Origin: Sulfuricaulis sp049587675
GTDB lineage: Bacteria; Pseudomonadota; Gammaproteobacteria; Acidiferrobacterales; Sulfurifustaceae
Reading direction: 5' to 3'
DNA length: 10,877 nucleotides
Assembly (NCBI RefSeq): GCF_049587675.1
Contig: NZ_JBAVEJ010000020.1
Location: forward strand, 1-10,877
Shown here in pieces: positions 1 to 5,788 of the stretch. The position numbers and the translations under genes are program-made. Within the stretch, counting starts at the first letter, position 1; the number at the start of each line of letters is the position of its first letter. The notes beneath the pieces were generated by a model. The model ran no database searches and was not told the origin of the DNA. It worked only from the letters and a program-made list of their open reading frames with translations.

Positions 1-33
1 GTGTAGCCGGGGACGGGAATGACAATCTTAGTT

Positions 34-60
34 GTTGGGGTTCGCTTCGCTCATCCCAAC
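34..60. repeat. Short palindromic repeat (GTTGGGG...TCCCAAC)
   Basis: An inverted repeat with arms GTTGGG (34-39) and CCCAAC (55-60), extended by a G:T pair, encloses a TTCGCTTCGC-type loop and is followed by CTACG. I recall this motif as a dispersed intergenic palindrome in proteobacterial genomes. Bases 1-28 just before it (GGGACGGGAATGACA) look like a decayed piece of another common dispersed repeat. No gene was seen in bases 1-274. Confidence 0.55.
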
Positions 61-80
61 CTACGTAACTGACTATGTTT

Positions 81-195
81 CCCGTTCGCCCTGAGCTTGT
101 CGAAGGGCGAACGGGAAATGCCGAAAATGTCTGGCGATTCGTCCGTTCATGGTTCGACAGGCTCACCACGAACGGACTTAATCAGAGGTTCCTTA
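81..195 (+). repeat. Palindromic repeat module upstream of dinB (element 1, left end not recognised)
   Basis: Two hairpins are followed by a conserved tail. Hairpin A (81-115) has perfect 12-bp arms, CCCGTTCGCCCT and AGGGCGAACGGG, around the loop GAGCTTGTCGA. Hairpin B (141-177) has arms GTCCGTTC and GAACGGAC, extended after one mismatch by TGG/CCA. The tail (about 174-195) reads ACTTAATCAGAGGTTCCTTA. Its reverse complement matches the ends of the elements at 1439-1628 and 9816-10012. No matching left end is visible, so this copy is truncated, rearranged or decayed on that side. Confidence 0.8.
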
Positions 196-207
196 GTCGT
201 ACATTTC

Positions 208-230
208 GCATCGTGATCGTGATACGATGC
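208..230. promoter_or_regulatory. Inverted repeat upstream of dinB, possible operator
   Basis: GCATCGT (208-214) and ACGATGC (224-230) form perfect 7-bp arms around a 9-nt spacer containing GATCGTGAT. The site lies 45-67 bp upstream of the dinB start codon. TACGAT (223-228) inside it could serve as a weak -10 element, but no good -35 is present. It does not match the CTGT-N8-ACAG LexA box of Enterobacteria. A regulatory role is inferred only from symmetry and position. Confidence 0.3.
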
Positions 231-274
231 ACTTCCAGCATGACCTGTTATTCCCGCAGCTTGACCGACGCTAG

Positions 275-1441
275 ATGATCCTGCACATCGACATGGATGC
301 GTTTTACGCCTCCGTCGAAGAACGGGATCGCCCGGGCCTCCGCGGCAAGCCGATGGTCGTCGGCGGCAATCAGCAAAAGCGCGGGGTCGTGGCCGCGGCC
401 AACTACGCGGCGCGCTACTTCGGCATCCACAGCGCCATGCCGACCGCGCAGGCCAAGCGCCTTTGCCCGCACCTGATCGTTATCCCGCCACGCCACGCTT
501 ATTACGCGCAGATCTCGCAGCATATCCGCGACATTTTTCACCGCTACACGCCGCTGGTGGAGCCGCTGTCGCTCGACGAGGCGTTTCTCGACGTGACCCA
601 CAGCCAGCAGCTGTTCGGGGAAGCGGCGCGCATCGGCTGGCGTATCAAGCGCGAGATTCGCAATGAACTGACGCTTACCGCCTCGGTGGGCGTAGCGCAC
701 AACAAGTTCCTCGCCAAGGTCGCGAGCGACGCGGGCAAGCCCGACGGTTTCCTCGTGGTCGATCCCGCCAACGTTCAGTCTTTCCTCGATCCGCTGCCGG
801 TCACGAAATTGTGGGGCGTGGGCAAGGTTGGCAACCGTCAACTGGAAGAGCTCGGAATTCGCACCATCGGTGAACTGCGCGCGCAGCGGCGAACTCTGCT
901 GGACGAGCTGTTCGGCAGCTGGGGAGAACAGTTGTGGGAACTGGTGCATGGCATCGACGACCGCGCGGTGGTGCCGGACCACCGGGCGAAGTCACTGTCG
1001 CACGAGACAACTTCCACCGAGGACATCACCGACGTCGAGGCGTTGCGCGGCTGGCTGCTCGACCTGACGCGTCAGGTGGCGTCGCGCCTGCGGCGCAACC
1101 ATCTGCGTGGTCGCACCGTGCATCTCAAGATCCGTTTCTCCAATTTCCGCACCATCACCCGCTCGCACACCTTCCCGAAGTCCACGGACGTCACGCAGGA
1201 ATTGTGGAATGCCGCGGCCGCCATGTTGACGATGAATCTTCCGTTCCCGCGGCACGGCGTGCGATTGCTAGGTTTCAGCGTCAGCGGTTTCGACAACGCC
1301 GAGTCGCGCCAGGCGGATTTGTTCTGCGAGCCGGAGAATGAAAAAAACGTCCGTCTCGACACCGTCAGCGACTGGATACAAAAACGCTTCGGCCCGGCGG
1401 CGCTCTCCCGCGCCACCGAGCTGGTGCATGCAAGCGACTAG
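275..1441 (+). CDS. dinB: DNA polymerase IV (Y-family translesion polymerase)
   Basis: This error-prone Y-family polymerase extends primers past damaged or misaligned template in the cytoplasm. The N-terminus HIDMDAFYASVEE carries metal ligand D6 and steric-gate Y11, equivalent to D8 and F13 of E. coli Pol IV. SLDEAFLDVT carries D101 and E102, equivalent to D103/E104. SVGVAHNKFLAKVASD (137-152) and the helix-hairpin-helix segment LWGVGKVG (179-186) are typical of the family, followed by the little-finger domain (about 240-340). QADLF (346-350) fits a beta-clamp-binding motif of the QxxLF type and is followed by a tail of about 38 residues. The length, 388 aa, is somewhat above the usual 350-360 because of that tail. 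The start is fixed by an in-frame TAG directly before the ATG; no good Shine-Dalgarno is seen. The TAG stop forms the left end of a repeat element. The gene stands alone between repeats. Confidence 0.97.
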   Translation: MILHIDMDAFYASVEERDRPGLRGKPMVVGGNQQKRGVVAAANYAARYFGIHSAMPTAQAKRLCPHLIVIPPRHAYYAQISQHIRDIFHRYTPLVEPLSLDEAFLDVTHSQQLFGEAARIGWRIKREIRNELTLTASVGVAHNKFLAKVASDAGKPDGFLVVDPANVQSFLDPLPVTKLWGVGKVGNRQLEELGIRTIGELRAQRRTLLDELFGSWGEQLWELVHGIDDRAVVPDHRAKSLSHETTSTEDITDVEALRGWLLDLTRQVASRLRRNHLRGRTVHLKIRFSNFRTITRSHTFPKSTDVTQELWNAAAAMLTMNLPFPRHGVRLLGFSVSGFDNAESRQADLFCEPENEKNVRLDTVSDWIQKRFGPAALSRATELVHASD

Positions 1442-1628
1442 GAAACGACCAATTAATTCCGTTCGGTCTGAGCCCTTCGACACGTTCGTGCTGAGCTTGT
1501 CGAAGTACGAACGGGCTCAGGACAGGCTTGTCGAAGACCGAACGGTGCAAGACATTGTTTCTGCAGGTCTGCCGTTCATGGTTCGACAGGCTCACCACGA
1601 ACGGCAGGAGTGAATCAGAGTTTCCCTA
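1439..1628 (+). repeat. Composite palindromic element, MITE-like (element 2)
   Basis: This is a unit of about 190 bp starting at the dinB stop codon. The outer stem CCGTTCGGTC (1459-1468) pairs with GACCGAACGG (1536-1545). Inside it GAGCCC (1470-1475) pairs with GGGCTC (1513-1518), and inside that CGTTCGT (1483-1489) pairs with ACGAACG (1507-1513). A separate hairpin follows with 9-bp arms CTGCCGTTC (1569-1577) and GAACGGCAG (1599-1607). The right end TGAATCAGAGTTTCCCTA, reverse complemented, begins TAGGGAAACTCTGATT and matches the ends of element 3; the left end TAGGAAACGACCAATTAA is more decayed. Both ends carry TA. There is no coding capacity: the short frames here are translations of the repeat. 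Confidence 0.8.
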
Positions 1629-1696
1629 AACAGCGATTCCCGAACCGGTCCGTTTACGCGACTCTCTCCACGATAAGTTTCATTTTTCGTTGTCCT

Positions 1697-1833
1697 GGTG
1701 GCTACCCACCAAGGCATCGCCGGTCTGCCGGCTTATGCCTGCATGCCCTTCACCGACCCCGGATCGGTTGATTCATCCTCAGTTGTTCGCCGGGTTTAGC
1801 TGATTGAACGCCTGTACAGGGGTGTTTTCCCGG
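1697..1833 (+). other. Candidate structured leader: run of four hairpins in a gene-free stretch
   Basis: Bases 1629-1935 hold no convincing gene. Four stems lie in series: GGTGG/CCACC (1697-1710); GGCAT-c-GCCGG with CCGGC-tt-ATGCC (1713-1739), a nearly perfect 10-bp stem; ACCGA/TCGGT (1752-1768); and CCGGG/CCCGG (1790-1833), the last enclosing the palindrome CCTGTACAGG (1811-1820). I could not match this to a riboswitch class I know, including GEMM c-di-GMP types. A TATACT (1869-1874) could be a -10 element, but its -35 is poor. If transcription starts there, the hairpins lie upstream of the promoter; if it starts earlier, they are the 5' leader of the 1936-5341 operon. Confidence 0.35.
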
Positions 1834-1935
1834 TACTGCGTCAAATGGCAGCCATGAGTTGCCGTATCTATACTCAGAGAGACGCCGTTGTCAGGCATAT
1901 TTTAAGAGTTTCCAGCCAACCCCCGAGAGAAGCCC

Positions 1936-2376
1936 ATGAAACGCATATTAATGATCGTCACTTATTCCTTGTTGTTTGGTTTTGCCCAAATCGCACTCGC
2001 CGGCCCACTGGATGAGGCGAAAGCCAAGGCACATCTGCAGGCGGTGGCCGACGGAAATCTGGACGCCGTGATGCGCGATTACACGGATGACGCCTACATG
2101 GATTGGGTGGGCGGCCCGCTCGATGGCCGCTATCGCGGCAAGGCGGCGATTGGCGAGGTGTGGAAGAAATTCATCGCCAATAATGGCGGCAAGCCACGCC
2201 CGGCCAAATTCGGTAAACTCGAGGCCTTTGCCAACCCGAACGGAACCACGGTCGTGACGCCGGCTGAATACGGCGGTGAACATCCGGTCAAGGTATGGCA
2301 TGTGCTGACCTATCGCGATGCCAGCCTGGCTACCGAGATCTGGCAGATTGCTCCCGCCATAAAAGTTTCTCCGTGA
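1936..2376 (+). CDS. Secreted NTF2/SnoaL-like protein, function unknown
   Basis: This 146-aa protein has a signal peptide: basic MKR, a hydrophobic stretch, then a likely cleavage after A22 (ALA|GP). The mature part reads as one NTF2-like cone fold: an N-terminal helix with AKAHLQAVADGNLDAVMRDY, a strand region around DAYMDWVGGPLDGRYRGKAAI, a helix IGEVWKKFIANNG, and C-terminal strands ending in VWHVLTYRDASLATEIWQI. That order is typical of SnoaL-like and ketosteroid-isomerase-like proteins, which include enzymes and binding proteins; I see no residues that fix an activity. GAGAGA (1925-1930) is a plausible ribosome binding site. The TGA stop overlaps the GTG start of the next gene, so the two are probably translationally coupled in one periplasmic module. 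Confidence 0.85.
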   Translation: MKRILMIVTYSLLFGFAQIALAGPLDEAKAKAHLQAVADGNLDAVMRDYTDDAYMDWVGGPLDGRYRGKAAIGEVWKKFIANNGGKPRPAKFGKLEAFANPNGTTVVTPAEYGGEHPVKVWHVLTYRDASLATEIWQIAPAIKVSP

Positions 2377-3008
2377 AACATGAATCCGCGGCCTGGCTCG
2401 TTATGCTTCTGGTTGTCGGGGGACGAGTGTGCGCTGGAGACTTCGAGGCCACGGTAACCACCCCTTCGGGTGAACCCTTGGCTGATGCCGCGGTGGTGCT
2501 CGAACCGGTTTCCGGCAGCATGCCGGAGCGGCATTCGACCGTAACCATTGCGCAGCGTGACCGCGAGCTGGTTCCGTATATGACGGTGGTGCAAACGAAC
2601 ACGCCCATCGAATTTCCCAACCAAGACCCCTTCAAGCACCATCTTTACTCGTTTTCTCCGGCCAAGACTTTCGAGATTAAGCTTTACGCCGGCAAGCCAG
2701 TGAAACCGATTGTGTTCGACAAGCCCGGCGAGGTGGCGCTGGGCTGTAACATTCATGACTGGATGGAAGCGTATGTGTATGTCGTCGATACGCCGTACTT
2801 CGCCAAAACCGATGCCACCGGGCATGCGCGCATCGCGGACGTGCCGGCGGGATCGTACCGGTTGAAATGGTGGCATCCGCGCCAGAAGCATGAGTTATCC
2901 GCGCGCGCGATCGATGTCGGAGCGGCACCGATGTCGGTGACTCAGGTGCTGGACGTGAAACCGCGCGTCATCAAGCCAAAACCACCCGCCGATCAAGAGA
3001 AGTATTAA
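2373..3008 (+). CDS. Secreted cupredoxin-domain protein (annotated 'methylamine utilization protein' in similar cases)
   Basis: The GTG start at 2373 is chosen because it overlaps the preceding TGA as GTGA and puts a signal peptide at the N-terminus (cleavage probably after A21, VCA|GD). An upstream in-frame ATG at 2295 would instead place 26 charged, non-signal residues in front. The mature protein starts with a short carboxypeptidase-regulatory-like segment (TTPSGEPLADAAVVLEP). It then has a cupredoxin-like domain with FKHHLYSF (H89/H90) and GCNIHDWM (C125, H128, M131). The C-x2-H-x2-M spacing equals that of amicyanin (C92, H95, M98), which suggests a type 1 copper site and electron transfer or copper binding. 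A C-terminal part (DVPAGSYRLKWWHPR) resembles an Ig-like/transthyretin-like repeat. Length is 211 aa. The family name 'methylamine utilization' is inherited; no mau genes are present here. It lies 2 nt from the c-di-GMP gene. Confidence 0.85.
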   Translation: MKHESAAWLVMLLVVGGRVCAGDFEATVTTPSGEPLADAAVVLEPVSGSMPERHSTVTIAQRDRELVPYMTVVQTNTPIEFPNQDPFKHHLYSFSPAKTFEIKLYAGKPVKPIVFDKPGEVALGCNIHDWMEAYVYVVDTPYFAKTDATGHARIADVPAGSYRLKWWHPRQKHELSARAIDVGAAPMSVTQVLDVKPRVIKPKPPADQEKY

Positions 3009-3010
3009 TT

Positions 3011-5341
3011 ATGTTCCGATCGCTCCAACGCCGCATCGTTGTCGTGTTTGTCGGCCTGTTGGTGCTGGTGATGGCATTGATGCTGGCGCTGGTGACTCGC
3101 AGCAATACGCGCATCGTTACGACCGAGATACAACGCGAGCTGTCGGCGGGCACGCAGGTATTCACCCTGTTGATCGAACAGAATCAGCGCCAGCTGGAAA
3201 CCGCGGCGACCATATTGGCCGCCGACTTTGCGTTCCGCGAGGCCATCGCCACCCAGGATCGCCCCACGATTCGTTCCGTCATCCGCAACCACGGTCTGCG
3301 CATCGGTGCCCAGGTGATGATGGTGATCCATCCGGATGGATATTTGATCGCCAGCTCCCAGGACGGCAACGCACCATCCGGTTCTGTTCTCTCTCCTTTT
3401 GCCGACTTGTTGTCCGCCGCCGAAACTGCGGGCAAGAGTTTCGGTTTCAAGCAGATGACGGATGGGCGGCTCTACCAGATCGTTCTGGTGCCGATTTACG
3501 CGCCCAAGCTGATCGCCTGGGTGGCGATCGGTTTTGTCGTGGATGATCGCTGGGCGCGCGATCTTTTCGAGGTGACCGGACTTGTCGTCAGCGTGATACG
3601 CCATGACGGTAACGGCGCCGGCATCCTCGCGTCTTCCTTGAGGGATACGGAGCGCGCCGCCTTGTCAGCCGCGGTGAAGGAGATTTCAACCGACATGCCG
3701 GGCGAATTGCGTATCGGCAATGAACACTATGAAACGGTTCATGTGCCGCTGAACCAGGAAACTTTCGTGGCGCTGCAACGTTCGGTCGAGCAGGCCGAAG
3801 CGCCATTCCGGACACTGCAAACCGCCTTGTGGGCCATCGTGCTGGCCGGCGTGATTGTCTTTGCCATCGGCAGCATCATGCTCGCGCGACAGATTGTCCG
3901 GCCGGTAAACGAACTGGCGGGCGCGGCACGCCGCATCGAGGCCGGTGACTACGCCGAGCCGGTGCCGCTGAAGTCGTCCGACGAGATCGGCCAATTGGCG
4001 GCGAGTTTCGATCTGATGCGGGAGCGCGTGGCGAACCGCGAACAAAAAATCCTCAAGCTCGCGTATGAAGACAGCCTCACGGGTTTGCCGAACCGCACGC
4101 GCTTCATCGAGGAATTCAATCGCCTGTCGGATTCAAGTCATGGCGCGGTGGTGGTGATGAACCTCGATCGTTTCGCGCCGATCAACAATGCGCTAGGACA
4201 CCCGATCGGCGACCGGTTGCTGGCCGAGATCGGCTCGCGATTGGGTACGTTTCAGTCCGGTGCCAATCTGGTCGGCCGGTTCTGGGGCGACGAATTCGTG
4301 TTTCTGCTGCGCGATGCGAATCGCGCGGCCGCGAGCCGTTTCGTGGAATCCTTGACCAGCGCCTTGCGCGACCCGTTCGTCCTGGACGGTCAAAGGCTCG
4401 ATGTCGATGCCAGTCTTGGGGTTGCGCTTTATCCCGGCGATGGCCGCGATGCCGCCACGCTGTTGCGGCGCGCGGAACTGGCCATGTACGCCGCCAAGCG
4501 GCGGCACAGCAGCGTGGCCTTTGCGGCGGAGGCGGGCGACGAGCCGCCGCCCGAACAGCTGTCCCTGATCGGCGAAATGCGGGAGGCCATGGCGCGGCAG
4601 GAATTCCTGCTCTACTACCAGCCCAAGCTCGATTTGGCCAGTGGACAGGTGACGGCGGTGGAGGCGTTGATTCGGTGGCGGCATCCGCAGCAAGGCATGG
4701 TTCCCCCGGGGAAATTTATTCCATTTGCGGAAAAGACCGGATTCATCCGCGAGCTGACGCCCTGGGTCCTGGAAGCGGTGGTAGTGCAGGCGGCACGCTG
4801 GTGCGCCGAGGGGATCAGTCTTGTGCCCGCGGTCAATCTTTCCGCGCTTGACCTCCTGAATCCCAAGCTGATCGGGCATCTGCGGCAATTGATCGACATG
4901 CATGGCCTGGCGGCGAATTCCTTGTGTCTCGAGATCACCGAGAGCGCGTTAGTGGAAGACCCGGAGCTGGCCCTGGCCCATCTGAACGAACTCGCGGCGC
5001 TGGGACTCAAGCTCTCAATCGACGATTATGGCGTAGGCCAGGCCTCGCTGGCTTATCTTCAGACGCTACCGGTGCACGAGCTCAAGATCGACGGCAGCTT
5101 CATCCGCGCCGTGGCCACGACACCCAAGAACGCCGCCATCGTGCGATCCACGATCGGAATGTGCCACGCGTTGGGCCTCACTGTCGTCGGTGAGTGTGCG
5201 GAAACGGCGGACGAAATTGCCTGGCTCATCGCCAACGAATGCGATTTGGCTCAGGGTTACGGCATCGCAAAGCCCATGCCCGCGGAGGAAATTCCAGACT
5301 GGTTGGCCGGCTATGGCGCGCGCCGGAGACACCAAGCCTGA
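3011..5341 (+). CDS. Membrane GGDEF-EAL protein, probably a c-di-GMP phosphodiesterase
   Basis: Order of parts in 776 aa: TM1 (about 9-29), periplasmic Cache-like sensor (about 35-265), TM2 (about 272-293), HAMP (about 293-345), GGDEF (350-510), EAL (about 515-770). The EAL site looks complete: E551 in EAL, N609 in NLS, E641 in EITES, D671-D672 in DDYG, K692, E728 and E731 in GECAE, and QGY 748-750. It should hydrolyse c-di-GMP to pGpG. The GGDEF domain keeps the DSLTGLPNR entry motif but is altered at several points: WGDEF (425-429) in place of GGDEF, N384 where active cyclases usually have Asp, A389 where Lys is usual, and no RxxD I-site (SGAN). It may bind GTP as an activator rather than make c-di-GMP. 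The gene follows two secreted-protein genes, 2 nt after the cupredoxin stop, which suggests that the sensor reads a periplasmic signal tied to them. The ligand is unknown. Confidence 0.93.
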   Translation: MFRSLQRRIVVVFVGLLVLVMALMLALVTRSNTRIVTTEIQRELSAGTQVFTLLIEQNQRQLETAATILAADFAFREAIATQDRPTIRSVIRNHGLRIGAQVMMVIHPDGYLIASSQDGNAPSGSVLSPFADLLSAAETAGKSFGFKQMTDGRLYQIVLVPIYAPKLIAWVAIGFVVDDRWARDLFEVTGLVVSVIRHDGNGAGILASSLRDTERAALSAAVKEISTDMPGELRIGNEHYETVHVPLNQETFVALQRSVEQAEAPFRTLQTALWAIVLAGVIVFAIGSIMLARQIVRPVNELAGAARRIEAGDYAEPVPLKSSDEIGQLAASFDLMRERVANREQKILKLAYEDSLTGLPNRTRFIEEFNRLSDSSHGAVVVMNLDRFAPINNALGHPIGDRLLAEIGSRLGTFQSGANLVGRFWGDEFVFLLRDANRAAASRFVESLTSALRDPFVLDGQRLDVDASLGVALYPGDGRDAATLLRRAELAMYAAKRRHSSVAFAAEAGDEPPPEQLSLIGEMREAMARQEFLLYYQPKLDLASGQVTAVEALIRWRHPQQGMVPPGKFIPFAEKTGFIRELTPWVLEAVVVQAARWCAEGISLVPAVNLSALDLLNPKLIGHLRQLIDMHGLAANSLCLEITESALVEDPELALAHLNELAALGLKLSIDDYGVGQASLAYLQTLPVHELKIDGSFIRAVATTPKNAAIVRSTIGMCHALGLTVVGECAETADEIAWLIANECDLAQGYGIAKPMPAEEIPDWLAGYGARRRHQA

Positions 5342-5349
5342 TTACAAGC

Positions 5350-5386
5350 AATGCGCCGGCACCTGAGAAACCGGAACCGGCGCATT
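5350..5386. terminator. Hairpin between convergent genes, probable bidirectional terminator
   Basis: Perfect 10-bp arms AATGCGCCGG (5350-5359) and CCGGCGCATT (5377-5386) surround a 17-nt loop. The hairpin starts 9 bp after the stop of the GGDEF-EAL gene and lies 31 bp beyond the stop of the convergent DUF1059 gene. There is no run of T on either side, so it is not a textbook intrinsic terminator, but it is the only strong hairpin in this gap. Confidence 0.5.
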
Positions 5387-5416
5387 ACCAATTAGCTTAT
5401 ACCGTGGTGCACACAC

Positions 5417-5614
5417 TCAGGCCGCGCGTTGCTTTTCCTCCCTGAAAGCTTTTTTCATCTCTTCGCGTAGTTCCGGTGTGTCTTCGTGTCCGTGAACCGA
5501 CACGGCATGTTGCACGGCGGCCTCCAGCAACTCGTCGTCGCTGTCGGCGAAGATCGAGACTGTGCAGTTCATTTCGCTGGGGTATTCACGACAATCGATA
5601 TATTTCCTGGACAT
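5417..5614 (-). CDS. DUF1059 family small protein
   Basis: This 65-aa protein matches my memory of DUF1059. It has an N-terminal RKYIDCREYPSEMNCTVSIFA with two Cys (C8, C17), then an acidic DSDDELLEAAVQHAVSVHGH segment, then TPELREEMKKAF. Family members are small proteins of unknown function that often carry this paired-Cys and VHG pattern. The start at 5614 is set by a very strong AAGGAGGAG 4 nt upstream; the frame stays open 11 codons further, but that start has no such site and would overlap it. It has its own promoter (5700-5727). No signal peptide or membrane segment is seen. Nothing in the context says what it does. Confidence 0.88.
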   Translation of the reverse strand: MSRKYIDCREYPSEMNCTVSIFADSDDELLEAAVQHAVSVHGHEDTPELREEMKKAFREEKQRAA

Positions 5615-5617
5615 GAT

Positions 5618-5626
5618 CTCCTCCTT
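5618..5626 (-). promoter_or_regulatory. Strong ribosome binding site of the DUF1059 gene
   Basis: On the minus strand AAGGAGGAG precedes ATG with the spacer ATC. It is the best Shine-Dalgarno in the window. It decides the start at 5614 against the longer reading from 5647 and implies high expression. Confidence 0.8.
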
Positions 5627-5699
5627 GTCTGTTGGAATCGAACACAATGCGGGAAATGACGGTTAGTGCCGGCCCGGAAGCGACTGGGCCTGATATCAC

Positions 5700-5727
5700 G
5701 CTATACCCCGGCAGCGAAGCCTGTCAA
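5700..5727 (-). promoter_or_regulatory. Sigma70-type promoter for the DUF1059 gene
   Basis: On the minus strand a perfect TTGACA (5722-5727) is followed after 16 bp by TATAGC (5700-5705), a 4/6 match to TATAAT. Transcription would start near 5693 and give a leader of about 80 nt. The leader contains a stem-loop GGCCC/GGGCC (5671-5690). Confidence 0.6.
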
Positions 5728-5788
5728 CAATACACCTTGAAATTAGAGGGTTGCTGTAGAAGTTGGCTTCAGTTGCTGACGCGGTGCT

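Noticed and set aside
81..195. Repeats as a CRISPR array
   Set aside because: Copies are too few, unevenly spaced, palindromic and variable, and no cas genes are present.
75..278. Open frame of 67 aa over the repeats before dinB
   Set aside because: It is a translation of the palindromic repeats (RPELVEGR, GLNQRFLSRTF) with no ribosome binding site; such frames are known spurious proteins.
248..982. Long minus-strand frame antisense to dinB (244 aa)
   Set aside because: High GC keeps the opposite frame open; it is fully covered by dinB, which has all its catalytic motifs.
1338..1613. Open frames over element 2 on both strands (for example MVSLSNHERQ and VRQAHHERQE)
   Set aside because: These peptides come from the repeat itself and recur at every copy; the frames also overlap dinB.
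1735..1803. 22-codon ATG frame in the gene-free stretch
   Set aside because: No ribosome binding site, and it lies across the strongest hairpins.
1811..1820. CCTGTACAGG as a LexA box
   Set aside because: The Enterobacterial box needs 8 bp between CTGT and ACAG; here there are none, and no SOS gene follows directly.
2295..2372. Longer ATG start for the cupredoxin gene
   Set aside because: It adds 26 residues that hide the signal peptide and overlaps 82 bp of the NTF2-like gene; the GTG at 2373 fits coupling and export.
4193..4903. Long minus-strand frame antisense to the GGDEF-EAL gene (236 aa)
   Set aside because: Shadow of a high-GC gene; no family features in the translation.
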